From Sipunculus nudus (taxonomy: Eukaryota > Annelida > Sipuncula > Golfingiida > Sipunculidae): a stretch of DNA of 64,000 nt. Positions 48,135 through 53,999 of the stretch are shown piece after piece (the first letter of the stretch is position 1; each line of letters starts with the position of its first letter). Below the pieces are notes generated by a model. The model did no database searches. It had not been told where the DNA came from and saw only the letters and a program-made list of their open reading frames with translations. Both the position numbers and the translations under genes were made by a program. The stretch spans positions 64,982,159-65,046,158 of the forward strand of contig CM049313.1 in NCBI GenBank assembly GCA_026874595.1, given 5' to 3'.

Positions 48135-49670
48135 TTTGAAACATATTGGCAGGAAATCATATAATTTTCTTTTCCAAACACATCTTCACATACACTAGAA
48201 CAACACGTTTCCGAAAGTTCCATTTTCAGAAATTTAGATCTGTATATATTATATATTTCTACACTTCATGATTATTTCATGAAAACATTTCTATATTATC
48301 GAAATAAGCAAAACAATGTGCATGCATGAAAAATGCCGAAGTCGTGATTAAACATGAATCAATACCTTTCCGCTTGTCACTATAGTGAAGACGTTTCCCT
48401 TTTTATCTGACAAAATATACGTGTATGATTAGAAACGGGATAATCATACATGATTTATCTTTCTTTCAGCATGCAGAGAAGGGGGTCCCAAGGAAGGTGC
48501 GTAATACAACTTCATTATATATATTTTCAAGTCTAAGTCAAGACCATTTTCTCAAATGAGATTTACAAAACAGGTAAATATCTGAATGCCATACCGAATG
48601 AAATTGCAATGTAATAATAATACGAGGAGTACACTGGAAATAAATAATATATCAGCTGAATACCACGGTGAACAGCCAACTACAATACAATTTTAAGGCT
48701 AGTTCTGACATAGGGTTTTTTTGATTGTCTGATATAAGGGCGTCTATCGAGATGTTAGAATGACATGCTTAGTAGTAACGAGAACCACACTGTTTTGCTC
48801 GATGAAGATAACCATATTTTAGTTATTTTGGCAGTGGTATGCTGTCCCTTCAAACAAATCAGACCAGTCTGTGTACTTTTTAACAACACTTACCATGTAC
48901 ATGAAAAACATTCCGTTGAAATTCAGCATACTTATAAACCACTCTGCATGTCTTTTAAATTTTTCACCATATTAATATAAGCAAAATATGGACGAAAGCC
49001 AACTTGTACGCTACACAGGAAATGACTTGTTGCCACAGAGACAATTTATACTTTATAGTTTGTCACATCAAATGTATTATTTCGTGTTTATTCTTCACTC
49101 ATTACCGGATGTTTACCACAATATCTATGTACGAAGATGGCTTGCCATTGCAGTGCATTTCTCCGTGTCACTTGTGTCACGAATCAAGTAGGTTTACCAG
49201 TCGAATGCAGATACACATCGAGTCGTGTTTTTAAATGCTTGGATATCATTAATGTGTAATTTATTTCAGATTTGGATACTGATAGAGATGAATCGATGAA
49301 AAAGGGAAAGAAAGAGGAAAAGGATTCTGATGACTCCGATAAAAAACATGGATCTGGGATAAAAGAGAATATAAAGGGAAAGAACATTGAGTCGAAGGGG
49401 AAAACATCGGAGAAGGTAAAAACGGAAAAGGGAAAGGACATTCAGTCAAAGGGGAAAATATCCGAGAAGTTAAAAAAGGAAAAGGGAAAGGACATTCAGT
49501 CAAAGGGGAAAATATCGGAGAAGTTAAAAAAGGAAAAGGGAAAGGACATTCAGTCAAAGGGGAAAATATCGGAGAAGTTAAAAAAGGAAAAGGGAAAGGA
49601 ACAGGAGAAAAAGAAAACGCAGAAGGAGACAAGAAATAAGAAAAAAGGGAAACAGTCAAAGGGAAAATGA
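24359..49670 (+). CDS. Secreted VWA - 7xTSP1 - VWA protein with lysine-rich tail, 12 exons (918 aa)
   Basis: Twelve exons join by GT-AG borders: 24359-24425, 26270-26851, 29996-30151, 33550-33720, 36380-36535, 37402-37557, 38332-38484, 41334-41489, 46393-46548, 47122-47697, 48470-48496 and 49270-49670. Their sum is 2757 nt, an exact multiple of three, and all eleven introns interrupt a codon after its first base. Protein order: signal peptide (1-20), VWA1 (about 35-216), TSP1 repeats (217-268, 269-325, 326-377, 378-429, 430-480, 481-532, 533-584), VWA2 (585-776), mini-exon (777-785), Lys-rich tail (786-918). The family is extracellular: VWA domains bind protein ligands, often through a metal ion, and TSP1 repeats bind glycosaminoglycans and matrix proteins. 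A matrix, adhesion, byssus or shell-associated, or immune role is possible; none is shown. The splice model rests on reading alone, with no transcript data. Confidence 0.85.
24500..25925 (+). repeat. Satellite-like tandem array in intron 1 (about 8 units of ~170 bp)
   Basis: The phrase GTCTTACGGTGTAGCAATTT recurs at about 24515, 24683, 24851, 25021, 25201, 25434, 25611 and 25831. The spacing is 168-180 bp, with two longer units caused by small internal duplications. Each unit also holds AACCACGCTTCAGATTA, CCCCGGGGGTACCTG, GTAGAATGTAGGATGAAAAC and a TATAGTAGTATATAAGC segment. The array fills most of intron 1. Confidence 0.88.
26160..26260 (+). repeat. (TAA)n-type microsatellite next to exon 2
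   Basis: Runs of AATAATAATAAT, with GATAATGGTGATAAT interruptions, extend to within ten bases of the exon 2 acceptor. They stand in place of a normal polypyrimidine tract. Confidence 0.85.
26270..26851 (+). CDS. Exon 2: N-terminal VWA domain (MIDAS-degenerate)
   Basis: One 582-nt exon holds the whole domain (residues about 24-216). It begins after TTTAG at 26269 and ends before GTAAGT at 26852. VWA features are the opening beta strand ADIAILVE, the segment RVALGAYRNSANVAFHLN (the strand usually seen as VGVVQFS), the GSSTHALGLEMA helix, and the late strand VNIFVIGVS followed by the Ile-Cys end. The metal-ion site is not preserved: where the family has D-x-S-x-S this domain has E42, A44 and N46, and the later Asp-Gly pair aligns with G145-R146. 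The fold is probably kept without metal-dependent binding. Cys31 and Cys212 near the ends could pair. Confidence 0.88.
27794..29580 (-). mobile_element. CR1/L2-like LINE copy A (RT and C-terminal part, 5'-truncated)
   Basis: Read on the minus strand, 29555-28758 encodes reverse transcriptase: HYRPISNLSF, LLDLSAAFDLVDH, GVQQGFVLGPL and the catalytic YADD (NFYADDSQIY). A nonsense change follows YVSF (TAA where copy B has AAA). The frame resumes at 28544-28089 with the C-terminal segment typical of this clade (HITPILKELHWLPVRQRIDFK, RSSDQGLLVIPKARS). The 3' end carries AGCGCTTTACAAG and TATAGCGCTAATTCAAC. It lies in intron 2 and is a dead copy. Confidence 0.88.
29996..30151 (+). CDS. Exon 3: TSP1 repeat 1
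   Basis: A 156-nt phase 1-1 exon encodes one TSP1 module of 52 residues. It has three tryptophans in a WxxWxxW ladder (WGAWGAWG), the CSVTCG motif typical of O-fucosylated TSP1 repeats, and six cysteines. The acceptor is AACAG at 29995 and the donor GTAGG at 30152. It is a close sister of exon 4: the run from GTCSVTCGGGEEV to the end is nearly identical. It lies between two inverted LINE copies. Confidence 0.9.
30262..32205 (+). mobile_element. CR1/L2-like LINE copy B (inverted relative to copy A)
   Basis: On the plus strand the same LINE family continues from a linker region (TAEAFSHFFTNKVASVRNKL) through RT (HYRPISNLSFLSKVLEKI; LLDFPAAFDVVDH; HFYADDIQIYVSFKPESKV) to the C-terminal and 3' region, ending in (TTA)n near 32200. 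Several frameshifts break it, at about 30870, 31020, 31130 and 31605. It begins about 110 bp after exon 3 and extends further 5' than copy A. Confidence 0.88.
32380..34530 (+). repeat. Duplicated intron segments around TSP1 exon 4
   Basis: Blocks of intron recur. The segment from AAAATAATACGTGTACCAGT to GAGCTCCTCACTGAAGCG at 32575-32835 recurs at 34050-34300. The segment from TCTAGAGCTCCTCACTGAAG to GCAAAGAAAG at 32803-33110 recurs at 33123-33510, there leading into exon 4. The sequence just after exon 3 (30152-30230) matches that after exon 4 (33721-33790). Together these show tandem duplication of a unit made of exon plus flanking intron. Confidence 0.8.
33550..33720 (+). CDS. Exon 4: TSP1 repeat 2 with lengthened Trp ladder
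   Basis: A 171-nt phase 1-1 exon with the same module as exon 3, but with a longer start (TATWSAWGAWGAWGTC) that holds four tryptophans at three-residue spacing. The extra length comes partly from a 9-bp repeat (TGGGGCGCG). CSVTCG and six cysteines are present. The donor is GTAGG at 33721. A second AG at 33554-33555, six bases inside, would also keep the frame, so the exact acceptor is uncertain. Confidence 0.88.
34590..34830 (-). mobile_element. SINE copy, decayed
   Basis: Same family as 17095-17474, minus strand: CCAATTTTTAATGCTGGCTT, TATGTACATCTATAGAAATT, CCGGTTTCGGACTTCATGAT and AGGGCGGAAACAC match the 3' half with many changes. It lies in the intron before exon 5. Confidence 0.5.
35455..35856 (-). 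mobile_element. tRNA-derived SINE, second family
   Basis: On the minus strand from about 35856: GGAGCGTGGTGGCGTAATGG, then TTAGTGCTCTGGACTCGTGA, then B box GTGGGTTCGCGTCCC. This is a complete tRNA-like head with A box (TGGCGTAATGG) and B box. The body includes CGCGGAGCTACGAGATTGAA and TGAGACTGACATCGTCGGTG. Intron location, opposite to the host gene. Confidence 0.65.
36380..36535 (+). CDS. Exon 5: TSP1 repeat 3
   Basis: A 156-nt phase 1-1 exon after CAATAG (36379) and before GTAAG (36536). The module starts TFSEWGDWSTC, continues with DQSCGGGHQSRTRSC, and has six cysteines. The two-Trp WGDW form differs from the three- and four-Trp forms of exons 3-4. CDQSCG keeps a possible O-fucose acceptor serine. 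It has Trp where exons 6-8 have Thr after the third cysteine (SCWPAASN). Confidence 0.9.
37402..37557 (+). CDS. Exon 6: TSP1 repeat 4 (CDQPCG)
   Basis: A 156-nt phase 1-1 exon after TTACAG (37401) and before GTAAG (37558). It is nearly identical to exons 5 and 7. The motif reads CDQPCG, so proline replaces the Ser/Thr that would carry O-fucose. The flanking introns repeat those of exons 5 and 7, showing a recent tandem duplication with a start-to-start distance of 930 bp to exon 7. Confidence 0.9.
38332..38484 (+). CDS. Exon 7: TSP1 repeat 5
   Basis: A 153-nt phase 1-1 exon, one codon shorter than its neighbours because one Ala of PAASN is missing (TPASN). The acceptor is TTACAG at 38331 and the donor GTAGG at 38485. 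The module has EWGDWSTC, CDQSCG and six cysteines. It is a duplicate of exon 6 and its intron. Confidence 0.9.
39870..40385 (+). mobile_element. (TA)n-associated repeat with hammerhead-like cores
   Basis: A (TA)n tract (39877-39936) is followed by GTCCGAGAGTTTAGCTC, then on the minus strand CTGAAGA (40006-40000), a short GCC/GGC hairpin (39999-39989) and GAAAC (39988-39984). That matches the core CUGANGA - stem II - GAAA of hammerhead ribozymes. A second (TA)n lies at 40203-40222. A relative with CTGATGA (40380-40374) then follows, in which the GAAA position has become TAAA. Hammerhead motifs of this sort are known from Penelope-like retroelements; assignment to that class is inference. Confidence 0.5.
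41334..41489 (+). CDS. Exon 8: TSP1 repeat 6
   Basis: A 156-nt phase 1-1 exon after TACAG (41333) and before GTGAG (41490). The module starts TYSPWGAWGSC, has CDRTCGGGQQTQSRTC and six cysteines. It is more diverged from exons 5-7 than they are from each other, so it probably predates their duplication. Confidence 0.9.
41760..43765 (+). mobile_element. Decayed LINE in intron 8, with endonuclease-domain relic
   Basis: The best part is 43255-43762. LNVRSFF opens it, then FRFDRKRQGG, GSIYKPPSANVDFIDEL, a degraded GDFN motif (LIDHFNIYF), and GFHQIVTKPTNRV, which are the ordered landmarks of an apurinic-like endonuclease of non-LTR retrotransposons. Stops break the first half. The 1.5 kb upstream holds fragmented open stretches, including an acidic Ser/Thr/Asp-rich one near 42320-42530 and a W-T-C-x-x-C motif near 42145; these may be remains of the first ORF. 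RT was not found downstream, so the copy is truncated. Confidence 0.65.
44176..44240 (+). repeat. (TA)n microsatellite in intron 8
   Basis: About 32 TA units without interruption. Confidence 0.95.
45120..45640 (+). repeat. Two diverged ~340-bp direct repeats
   Basis: The motif GGCGGC.A..TTG.CCG.CATCTTGGATT starts at about 45136 and again at 45460. After each come a ..TTGGCC.TATATCT.AAAT segment, a CCAA..TTC segment and a CTTCTTT.TT..CATT..ACA segment. This looks like a dispersed repeat present twice in tandem. Confidence 0.55.
45627..45945. repeat. AATCGAT-rich element with inverted ends
   Basis: TATAATCGATTAAATCGATT at 45630 is mirrored by ATAATCGATTATTAATCGAT at 45913-45932. Further ATCGAT words lie inside (45662). 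The inverted ends suggest a small non-autonomous DNA transposon. No flanking duplication was identified. Confidence 0.4.
46103..46260. repeat. 158-bp near-perfect palindrome with hammerhead-like core in each arm
   Basis: Arm 46103-46180 and arm 46183-46260 are inverted copies with a 2-base centre (TC) and one mismatch seen. Each arm, read outward, has CTGATGA (46190-46196 on plus, 46173-46167 on minus), a short hairpin with CGGG pairing to CCCG, and GAAAC (46213-46217 and its mirror). It borders a (TA)n tract on the left. The arrangement looks like two head-to-head copies of one repeat end. Confidence 0.85.
46320..46383 (+). repeat. (TA)n microsatellite abutting exon 9
   Basis: About 32 TA units end nine bases before the exon 9 acceptor (AATTACAG). 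Further (TA)n tracts lie at 46028-46106, 46566-46604 and 46797-46831, all within this small region. Confidence 0.95.
46393..46548 (+). CDS. Exon 9: TSP1 repeat 7
   Basis: A 156-nt phase 1-1 exon that begins only about 10 bases after a long (TA)n tract, with the acceptor TTACAG at 46392. The donor is GTGAG at 46549. The module has a full WSDWTEWSTC ladder, CSKTCG with an O-fucose acceptor, and six cysteines. Its basic stretch (SRGRRC, LPRD) differs from the other six repeats. TA microsatellites on both sides leave little ordinary intron around it. Confidence 0.9.
46640..46796 (-). mobile_element. Repeat end with hammerhead-like relic (related to 11365-11490)
   Basis: The plus strand reads GTAGTCTGTATCACGGAGGA, TAGATAGACTAAATTATTTA, ATCACACATGCTTTCGAAGG. 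On the minus strand this is a CTGANGA-like heptamer (CCGACAA, 46754-46748), a G/C-rich hairpin with GGGCT..AGCC, then GAAAGC (46730-46725). The same layout and the words TAGATAGACTAA and TTATTAACACA occur at 11365-11490. The relics lie next to (TA)n tracts in both places. Confidence 0.5.
47122..47697 (+). CDS. Exon 10: C-terminal VWA domain (MIDAS intact)
   Basis: A 576-nt exon encodes a complete VWA domain (residues 585-776). It opens with ECRKRVDLVFLLDSSASVGG, a standard beta strand followed by the metal-binding D-x-S-x-S (D597, S599, S601). The second loop has Ser (SGKSNLREAF) in place of the usual Thr, and the third motif ITDG supplies D701. The domain ends with the usual Ile-Cys (ERICDAL). 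The acceptor is TTCAG at 47121. The donor at 47698 is GTCTGT, weaker than the other donors. It is expected to bind Mg2+ or Mn2+ and a ligand acidic group, unlike VWA1. Confidence 0.9.
48080..48132 (+). repeat. (TA)n microsatellite in intron 10
   Basis: About 26 TA units between exon 10 and the mini-exon. Confidence 0.95.
48470..48496 (+). CDS. Exon 11: 27-nt mini-exon
   Basis: TTTCTTTCAG ends at 48469 and GTGCGT begins at 48497. The 27 nt between are phase 1-1 and read ACREGGPKE after joining to exon 10, with an extra Cys. Skipping it would keep the frame, so it may be alternatively spliced. It is supported by strong splice signals and by frame continuity, but it is too short to identify by content. 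Confidence 0.6.
49270..49670 (+). CDS. Exon 12: lysine-rich tandem-repeat tail and stop
   Basis: The exon starts after TTTCAG (49269) in phase 1 and ends with TGA at 49668-49670. It encodes 133 residues that are mostly Lys, Glu, Gly, Ser and Asp. An acidic start (DLDTDRDES, DSDDSD) leads into four 18-residue repeats of the form GKDIQSKGKISEKLKKEK, then a K/E/Q-rich end. The DNA repeat unit is 54 bp. The tail is strongly basic and probably disordered or helical. It could bind acidic partners or be cross-linked; this is inference. Confidence 0.82.
49377..49592 (+). repeat. 54-bp coding tandem repeat, 4 units
   Basis: Units begin near 49377, 49431, 49485 and 49539. The last three are almost identical, while the first has several changes (AACATTGAGTCG for GACATTCAGTCA). 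The period is a multiple of three, so the array lies wholly within the reading frame of exon 12. Confidence 0.9.
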
Positions 49671-49776
49671 GACAAGTTGAGGCGAGACTGATGAAAGTGA
49701 CCGTTAACGTTTGGAGTGATTAGATAAAAGCAATTGTCATTTCTAAATTAGGTAGGGCGCATGTTTAGAGGAAATT

Positions 49777-49782
49777 AATAAA
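49777..49782 (+). promoter_or_regulatory. Poly(A) signal AATAAA of the VWA-TSP1 gene
   Basis: AATAAA lies 107 nt after the stop codon, followed by T-rich sequence (GTCTTAATACTTAG). It is the first such hexamer downstream and would give a short 3' UTR ending just before the inverted-repeat element at 49797. Confidence 0.6.
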
Positions 49783-49796
49783 AGTCTTAATACTTA

Positions 49797-50400
49797 GCCT
49801 GTATCTCAATGGGCTGCGACAGCTTTGCGACAAATTGCGAATGCATCCCGAAAGAATCTCAAAAGCGTCTTAGAACATTCGCGGCGGTTCCCAATATCCT
49901 GGCGTGATTTTCAAAGTGTCTATAACTTGTCGCACAAATTTTGAACATGTTAAGAAAAGTCGCAAAACTAATTTCTCGAAAAACACTCAGAGGCGTTGCT
50001 AGTGTCTCAAACCCGTCTCAAACATTTCTCGAACTATTCTCAGATCAGTTTCCGCGAGTCCGGATGGTCAAGATCTGCGAGACAGCTTTGAGAGGAGTTT
50101 TGGACCTATGCAACTGCATTGTGCATGTGTGGAGATAAAAATGAGAATCTGACATTCTAGTCGCACGAATATTTCACAAATGTCGTGCAAATGTCTTGTG
50201 AACATCGCAAAACATTCGCACTACGGGTATTCGAACTCCAGCCGAATTGTGGGCCAAACACTTGTACGATTTTCACAAACGTGTCGTAATAACGATTCAG
50301 TGTAATAGCAAGTGAAAATTTTTGCTAATTCACGTATTTTCTAGCAATTGTTGTGTCTCCAGCTAGTCGCAAGGCTGTCGCAGCCAATTGAGAAACAGCC
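49797..50400. mobile_element. Non-autonomous DNA transposon with 27-bp inverted ends
   Basis: The left end GCCTGTATCTCAATGGGCTG continues to 49823. It mirrors the right end at 50374-50400 (GCTGTCGCAG, then CCAATTGAGAAACAGCC) with about three mismatches. The inside is unusually full of CGCAAA, TTGCGAC and TCGCA words on both strands and has no coding potential. TTA lies on the left flank and TTTA on the right, so a 3-bp TTA duplication (PIF/Harbinger-like) is possible but unproven. It starts 127 bp after the VWA-TSP1 stop codon. Confidence 0.7.
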
Positions 50401-50472
50401 TTTAGTTTCCAGTATGGTCATACGTTACATAAAGGAATAGTATGAAATGTTGTATAAATAAGCTCCAACAGT

Positions 50473-50754
50473 GTAACGATATATTATCAAGCGCTACGAT
50501 ATATACCGAGATACTTCACGATACAAGGGTCCATACGATTTGTAAGTAGTATTAGAGTCGAGCTTCTTAGTCATTTCTATATTTTGTTCATGTTTGCCTG
50601 GCTCTTGCCTCCTTTCGTCAGGATAATAACTAATGAAATAGTTCTAAATTTGGCCTCATCGTGTATACGGCGGTACCCTTCAAGGACATCTGTCCGTATC
50701 GATACGATGCAATACTCTGTATTGCCATGTATCGTGGCACTGTTGTATCGTTAC
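50473..50754. repeat. CGATA-rich inverted-end element
   Basis: GTAACGATA at 50473 is mirrored by TATCGTTAC ending at 50754. The inside repeats ACGATA, ATCGATACGAT and TATCG words. Similar words appear near 63140 (TATCGCGATATACCGATATA). It is probably a small DNA transposon remnant. No clear target duplication was seen. Confidence 0.45.
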
Positions 50755-51140
50755 ATTTAAGTTAGACGTAAAGTATCACCATATCAATGTGAATTCAAAA
50801 TATGCTTATGTTAATATATTTCCCATTTTATAAACTTGTATATATCAAAATGCTATGGTGGGGAAATTCTCCTCTCTTTCGATAAATATTTACTATTGGA
50901 GAAAAGTATATATCTCAAGGTCGTTTTAAATGACATGTTTAATGTATTTAAACATAACTTGCAAATTGTGCGTTTTTTTGTGATTTGAGACTGAATTGAG
51001 CTACTGTTGGCTTCTTTCTTAAAACAAGTTCTTTTGCATGTACCCGGTTTTTATTATTTGATTACTACTTGGTTTTGATATAATAAAATCTTATAAATTC
51101 ACTTCATTGCGTTTCTAATGATTTACTATACCAGATTTTA

Positions 51141-51290
51141 CAAAAACACACACACACCATAACACACACGCAAACACACACCGTCACACCATCACATACA
51201 TGCCTTCACACACACTATCACGCACACACGCACCCACGCACACAAACACATACGCACGCTCACACCCGCGCGCGCACACACGGTTTTCCG
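51141..51290 (+). repeat. (CA)n-type microsatellite, interrupted
   Basis: A stretch of CACACA with ACACAAACACAC, CGCACGCACACC and CGCGCGCACACA variants, ending before GGTTTTCCGAATCC. Confidence 0.9.
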
Positions 51291-51921
51291 AATCCATCCC
51301 TGATCCTTTATGTAATGATGCTTTTGGCACTCCCTCGCTGTGGCTTTGTACTGTAGTTCAAGCTAATTAAGTGAAATTTTCTGCATTTAGGATAGCAGAT
51401 AACACTCAAGGACACTGCAGAACGCCCGCCACGTACTCTTGGTGGTAGATAGCCTGTGGTCATTCCTTGTAAGTGCCTTAATCAAAGTCGCTTCAAAGGA
51501 TAACTTCTCAGCTACCTTAAGAAGATTCTGCCTAGAATTTCAGTAAAATATCGCCCTCTTATCTCTGCTCGTTAACGGGCTCTTCACTGCTTACCTTCCT
51601 CAGAACATCACGGATCAAGGAGCGTCAAAACATCAGATTAAGCCAATTTAGTAAGATTAGGACTTTTGTAAGGTAGACATGATGGTGCAAATTGTTCATA
51701 CCATAGTCTTTAAGGTCATGACAGGGACGGGGAAGGGGGGGGGGGAGGTATTTATATCCCCATCCAGCTTGGCTAAGGGGATGAGAATTGTAATCATCCC
51801 CCTACACTTCTCAGAGTAAGATTTATATAAAATACATAAATAATTAGAAGGAGAGATATTTGTTACATTTCTGCATTTCTGGTCTTTATATCTCAAATAT
51901 ATTAAGTATAACACGATATAT

Positions 51922-52606
51922 TGTTACAGATGTCTGTTACATTTGTATTATCTATTGCTGGCTTCTTTGGATTGTTCGTAAAATAAAAGTTTCTAGAACT
52001 TTCGGATGAAAAGTTATAAATAGGGGTTGTGTTTAAGAGCCAAGAGGAGAGGAGAGAGAAATATTCCAGCGTACACGGAAGAGTGTGAGTCAGTTTGTGG
52101 ACCTTTCCGATAATTGCAGCAGTTATAGATCTTCTTCGAAACTTGTAACAGATTTTATATAGTCTTCAGTTTGCCTTTGGGATCACCACCAAAATTTCAC
52201 TTTTGGATTACAACAGAATGATTTTGTGAATGAATTGGACTATTATTCTCTTAGAAGATTTATGTGAACTGTTCATCTGGATTTTATGTTTTAAAGGACT
52301 TGTTGTCGCTGTGACAGTAGTGGTATCCAGGTACTGTACACTTTATTTATCATACTGTGTAATTGTATTGATTTGCCCTTGTACTGTTGTTAAACTGTGA
52401 AACTGTATTGATTTAGTGTATTGCAATGTAAGGATTGTTTTAGGAATAAATTATAATTATTTGTTAACAAAAAACCACTGACTTCATTATTCATTCCCCT
52501 AGACATTTCTCGCTGCCTAGTGTTACAGAATCTGATTTTTTTATCTCCATAACAAAATTTTTACTCGTCACGACTACGTGATCGGTTGTTATTAGATTCC
52601 GTAACA
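51922..52606 (+). mobile_element. 5' LTR of an endogenous LTR retrotransposon
   Basis: The LTR starts TGTTACAGATGTCTG and ends CGTAACA, a 6-bp inverted terminus. It has a TATA box (TATAAATAGGG at 52015), AATAAATTATAATTATTTGT near 52445 as the poly(A) region, and the TTTCTCGCTGCCTAGTGTTA block. It is the same family as the solo LTRs at 10079 and 18415 but lacks about 190 bp of their U3. A primer binding site follows directly, so this one heads an internal region. Confidence 0.85.
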
Positions 52607-52612
52607 TAATAT

Positions 52613-52630
52613 TGGGGGCTCGTCTTGGAT
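52613..52630 (+). promoter_or_regulatory. Primer binding site, tRNA-Pro type
   Basis: TGGGGGCTCGTCTTGGAT starts 7 nt after the LTR end. It matches the complement of the 3' end of proline tRNA (TGGGGGCTCGTCCGGGAT, a common retroelement primer site) with two changes. This anchors reverse transcription of the element. Confidence 0.8.
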
Positions 52631-53095
52631 GCTTAATAATTTTGAAAATTGATTGGGCCTTGACCTGGACACATTGTTTTATTATACATTGTTTACAAGA
52701 TTACATATTGTTTAAAATACATTGTTTACAGAATTTATTTCAGTTGTTTTTAACATAACATAAAGTTGTGGGTTCGTCTGGGAGGCTAAATAGTTTTGAA
52801 AATTTGTTGGGCCTTGACCTAGAGACATTATTTACAATACATTCATTGGGCCTTGACCTGGACACATTGTTTTATTATACATTGTTTACAAGATTACATA
52901 TTGTTTAAAATACATTGTTTACAGGATTTATTTCAGTTGTTTTTAACATAACATAAAGTTGTGGGTTCGTCTGGGAGGCTTAATAGTTTTGAAAATTTGT
53001 TGGGCCTTGACCTAGAGACATTATTTACAATACATTGTTTACAAGATTACATATTGTTTACAATATCTAATATTCATCTCAGTTGTTTTTTGTTA
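52613..53095 (+). repeat. Tandemly repeated leader of the LTR element
   Basis: The block GGGCCTTGACCT recurs at about 52659, 52809, 52849 and 53003. GGGTTCGTCTGGGAGGCT recurs at 52771 and 52963. ACATTGTTTACA and TTTCAGTTGTTTTTAACATA are also repeated. Unit length is near 190-200 bp, and each unit starts with a variant of the primer binding site. Confidence 0.75.
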
Positions 53096-53110
53096 TTATT
53101 TTAACATCTT

Positions 53111-53541
53111 ATGGCAGATTTCAAACCTGAGACATGTGTTGAAGATCCTTACCCTGATCGACTTGGACAGTTGACAAAAATCTGTTGTTGCGTTTGAGAC
53201 AACACTTAGGGCTAAGTGTGTAAAAACTTTGAGAAAGCCTGATATCATTGCTAAAATCGTGCAAGATCTAGTAAGCAAAGGTTTAATTGAAGAGAGTGAA
53301 GGGGAAACGTCAAGAAATGACAGCTTTGCTGTGCAGTTATAATTAAAGAAGTTAGATTTGCAACATGAACTAGCATTAAAAGAGAGGGATGAACGGTAAG
53401 AAAGAGAAAGACTAGAAAAAGTAAAAGAAATTGAGTTAAAACGACTGGAGTTAGAAAGACTTAAACTAGAACATAGTCTACGTGCTGCCCCAACTCACAG
53501 TTTTGATGTTACTAAACACATTAGACTTGTCCCACCTTTTC
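53111..53541 (+). pseudogene. Truncated gag of the LTR element
   Basis: ATG at 53111 opens MADFKPETCVEDPYPDRLGQ. After a frameshift near 53170 the reading continues with LRKPDIIAKIVQDLVSKGLI, stops at 53339 and 53398, a charged coiled stretch (ERLEKVKEIELKRLELERLK), and FDVTKHIRLVPPF. The last motif is a hallmark of gag proteins of Gypsy-type elements in invertebrates, where it precedes the capsid region. Here the sequence runs into a minisatellite instead, so capsid, protease and pol are missing from the window. Confidence 0.7.
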
Positions 53542-53545
53542 TTCC

Positions 53546-53940
53546 GGAACCACATCATCTACGAGGAGGACCGCAACATCGAACCGGATTGTGTAAGAGA
53601 AGAACAGTTGAATCCAGAACCGGATCATTTACGGGGAGAACAGTGGAATCCGAACTCGGATTATCTTAGAGGAGGACCATGGAATTCGGAACCAGATCAT
53701 CTTCGAGGAAGACCGTGGAATCCAGAACCAGATCATCTAGGAGGAGGACAGCAAATTCGAACCAGATCATGTACGGGGAAAAACCGTGAGATCCGGAACC
53801 GGATCATCAACGAGGAGGGCCGTGGAATCCAGAACCGGATAATGTACCAGGAGCACTGTGGAATCCGGAACCGGATCATCTACGAGGAAGATCGTGGCAC
53901 CCGGAACCGGATCATCTTTAAAGAAGACCGAGATATTGCA
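53546..53940 (+). repeat. 36-bp minisatellite, 11 units
   Basis: Units of the form GAACCGGATCATCTACGAGG plus AGGACCGTGGAATCC repeat about 11 times. As the period is a multiple of three it stays open for 155 codons (53482-53949), giving a 12-residue repeat such as PDHLRGGPWNSE, then shifts to RNRIIYEEDRGI. There is no sign that it is a host protein; it is fused to the gag remnant. Confidence 0.85.
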
Positions 53941-53999
53941 GAGAACTAACTCGCGTACAATTTTTAAGTGAAAATGTATTGTCATGTTTGAGTAAGAGG

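Noticed and set aside
49261-49659. 132-codon Phe/Ser/Pro-rich minus-strand frame
   Set aside because: It is the reverse of the Lys-rich tail repeats, open only because of the 54-bp periodicity.
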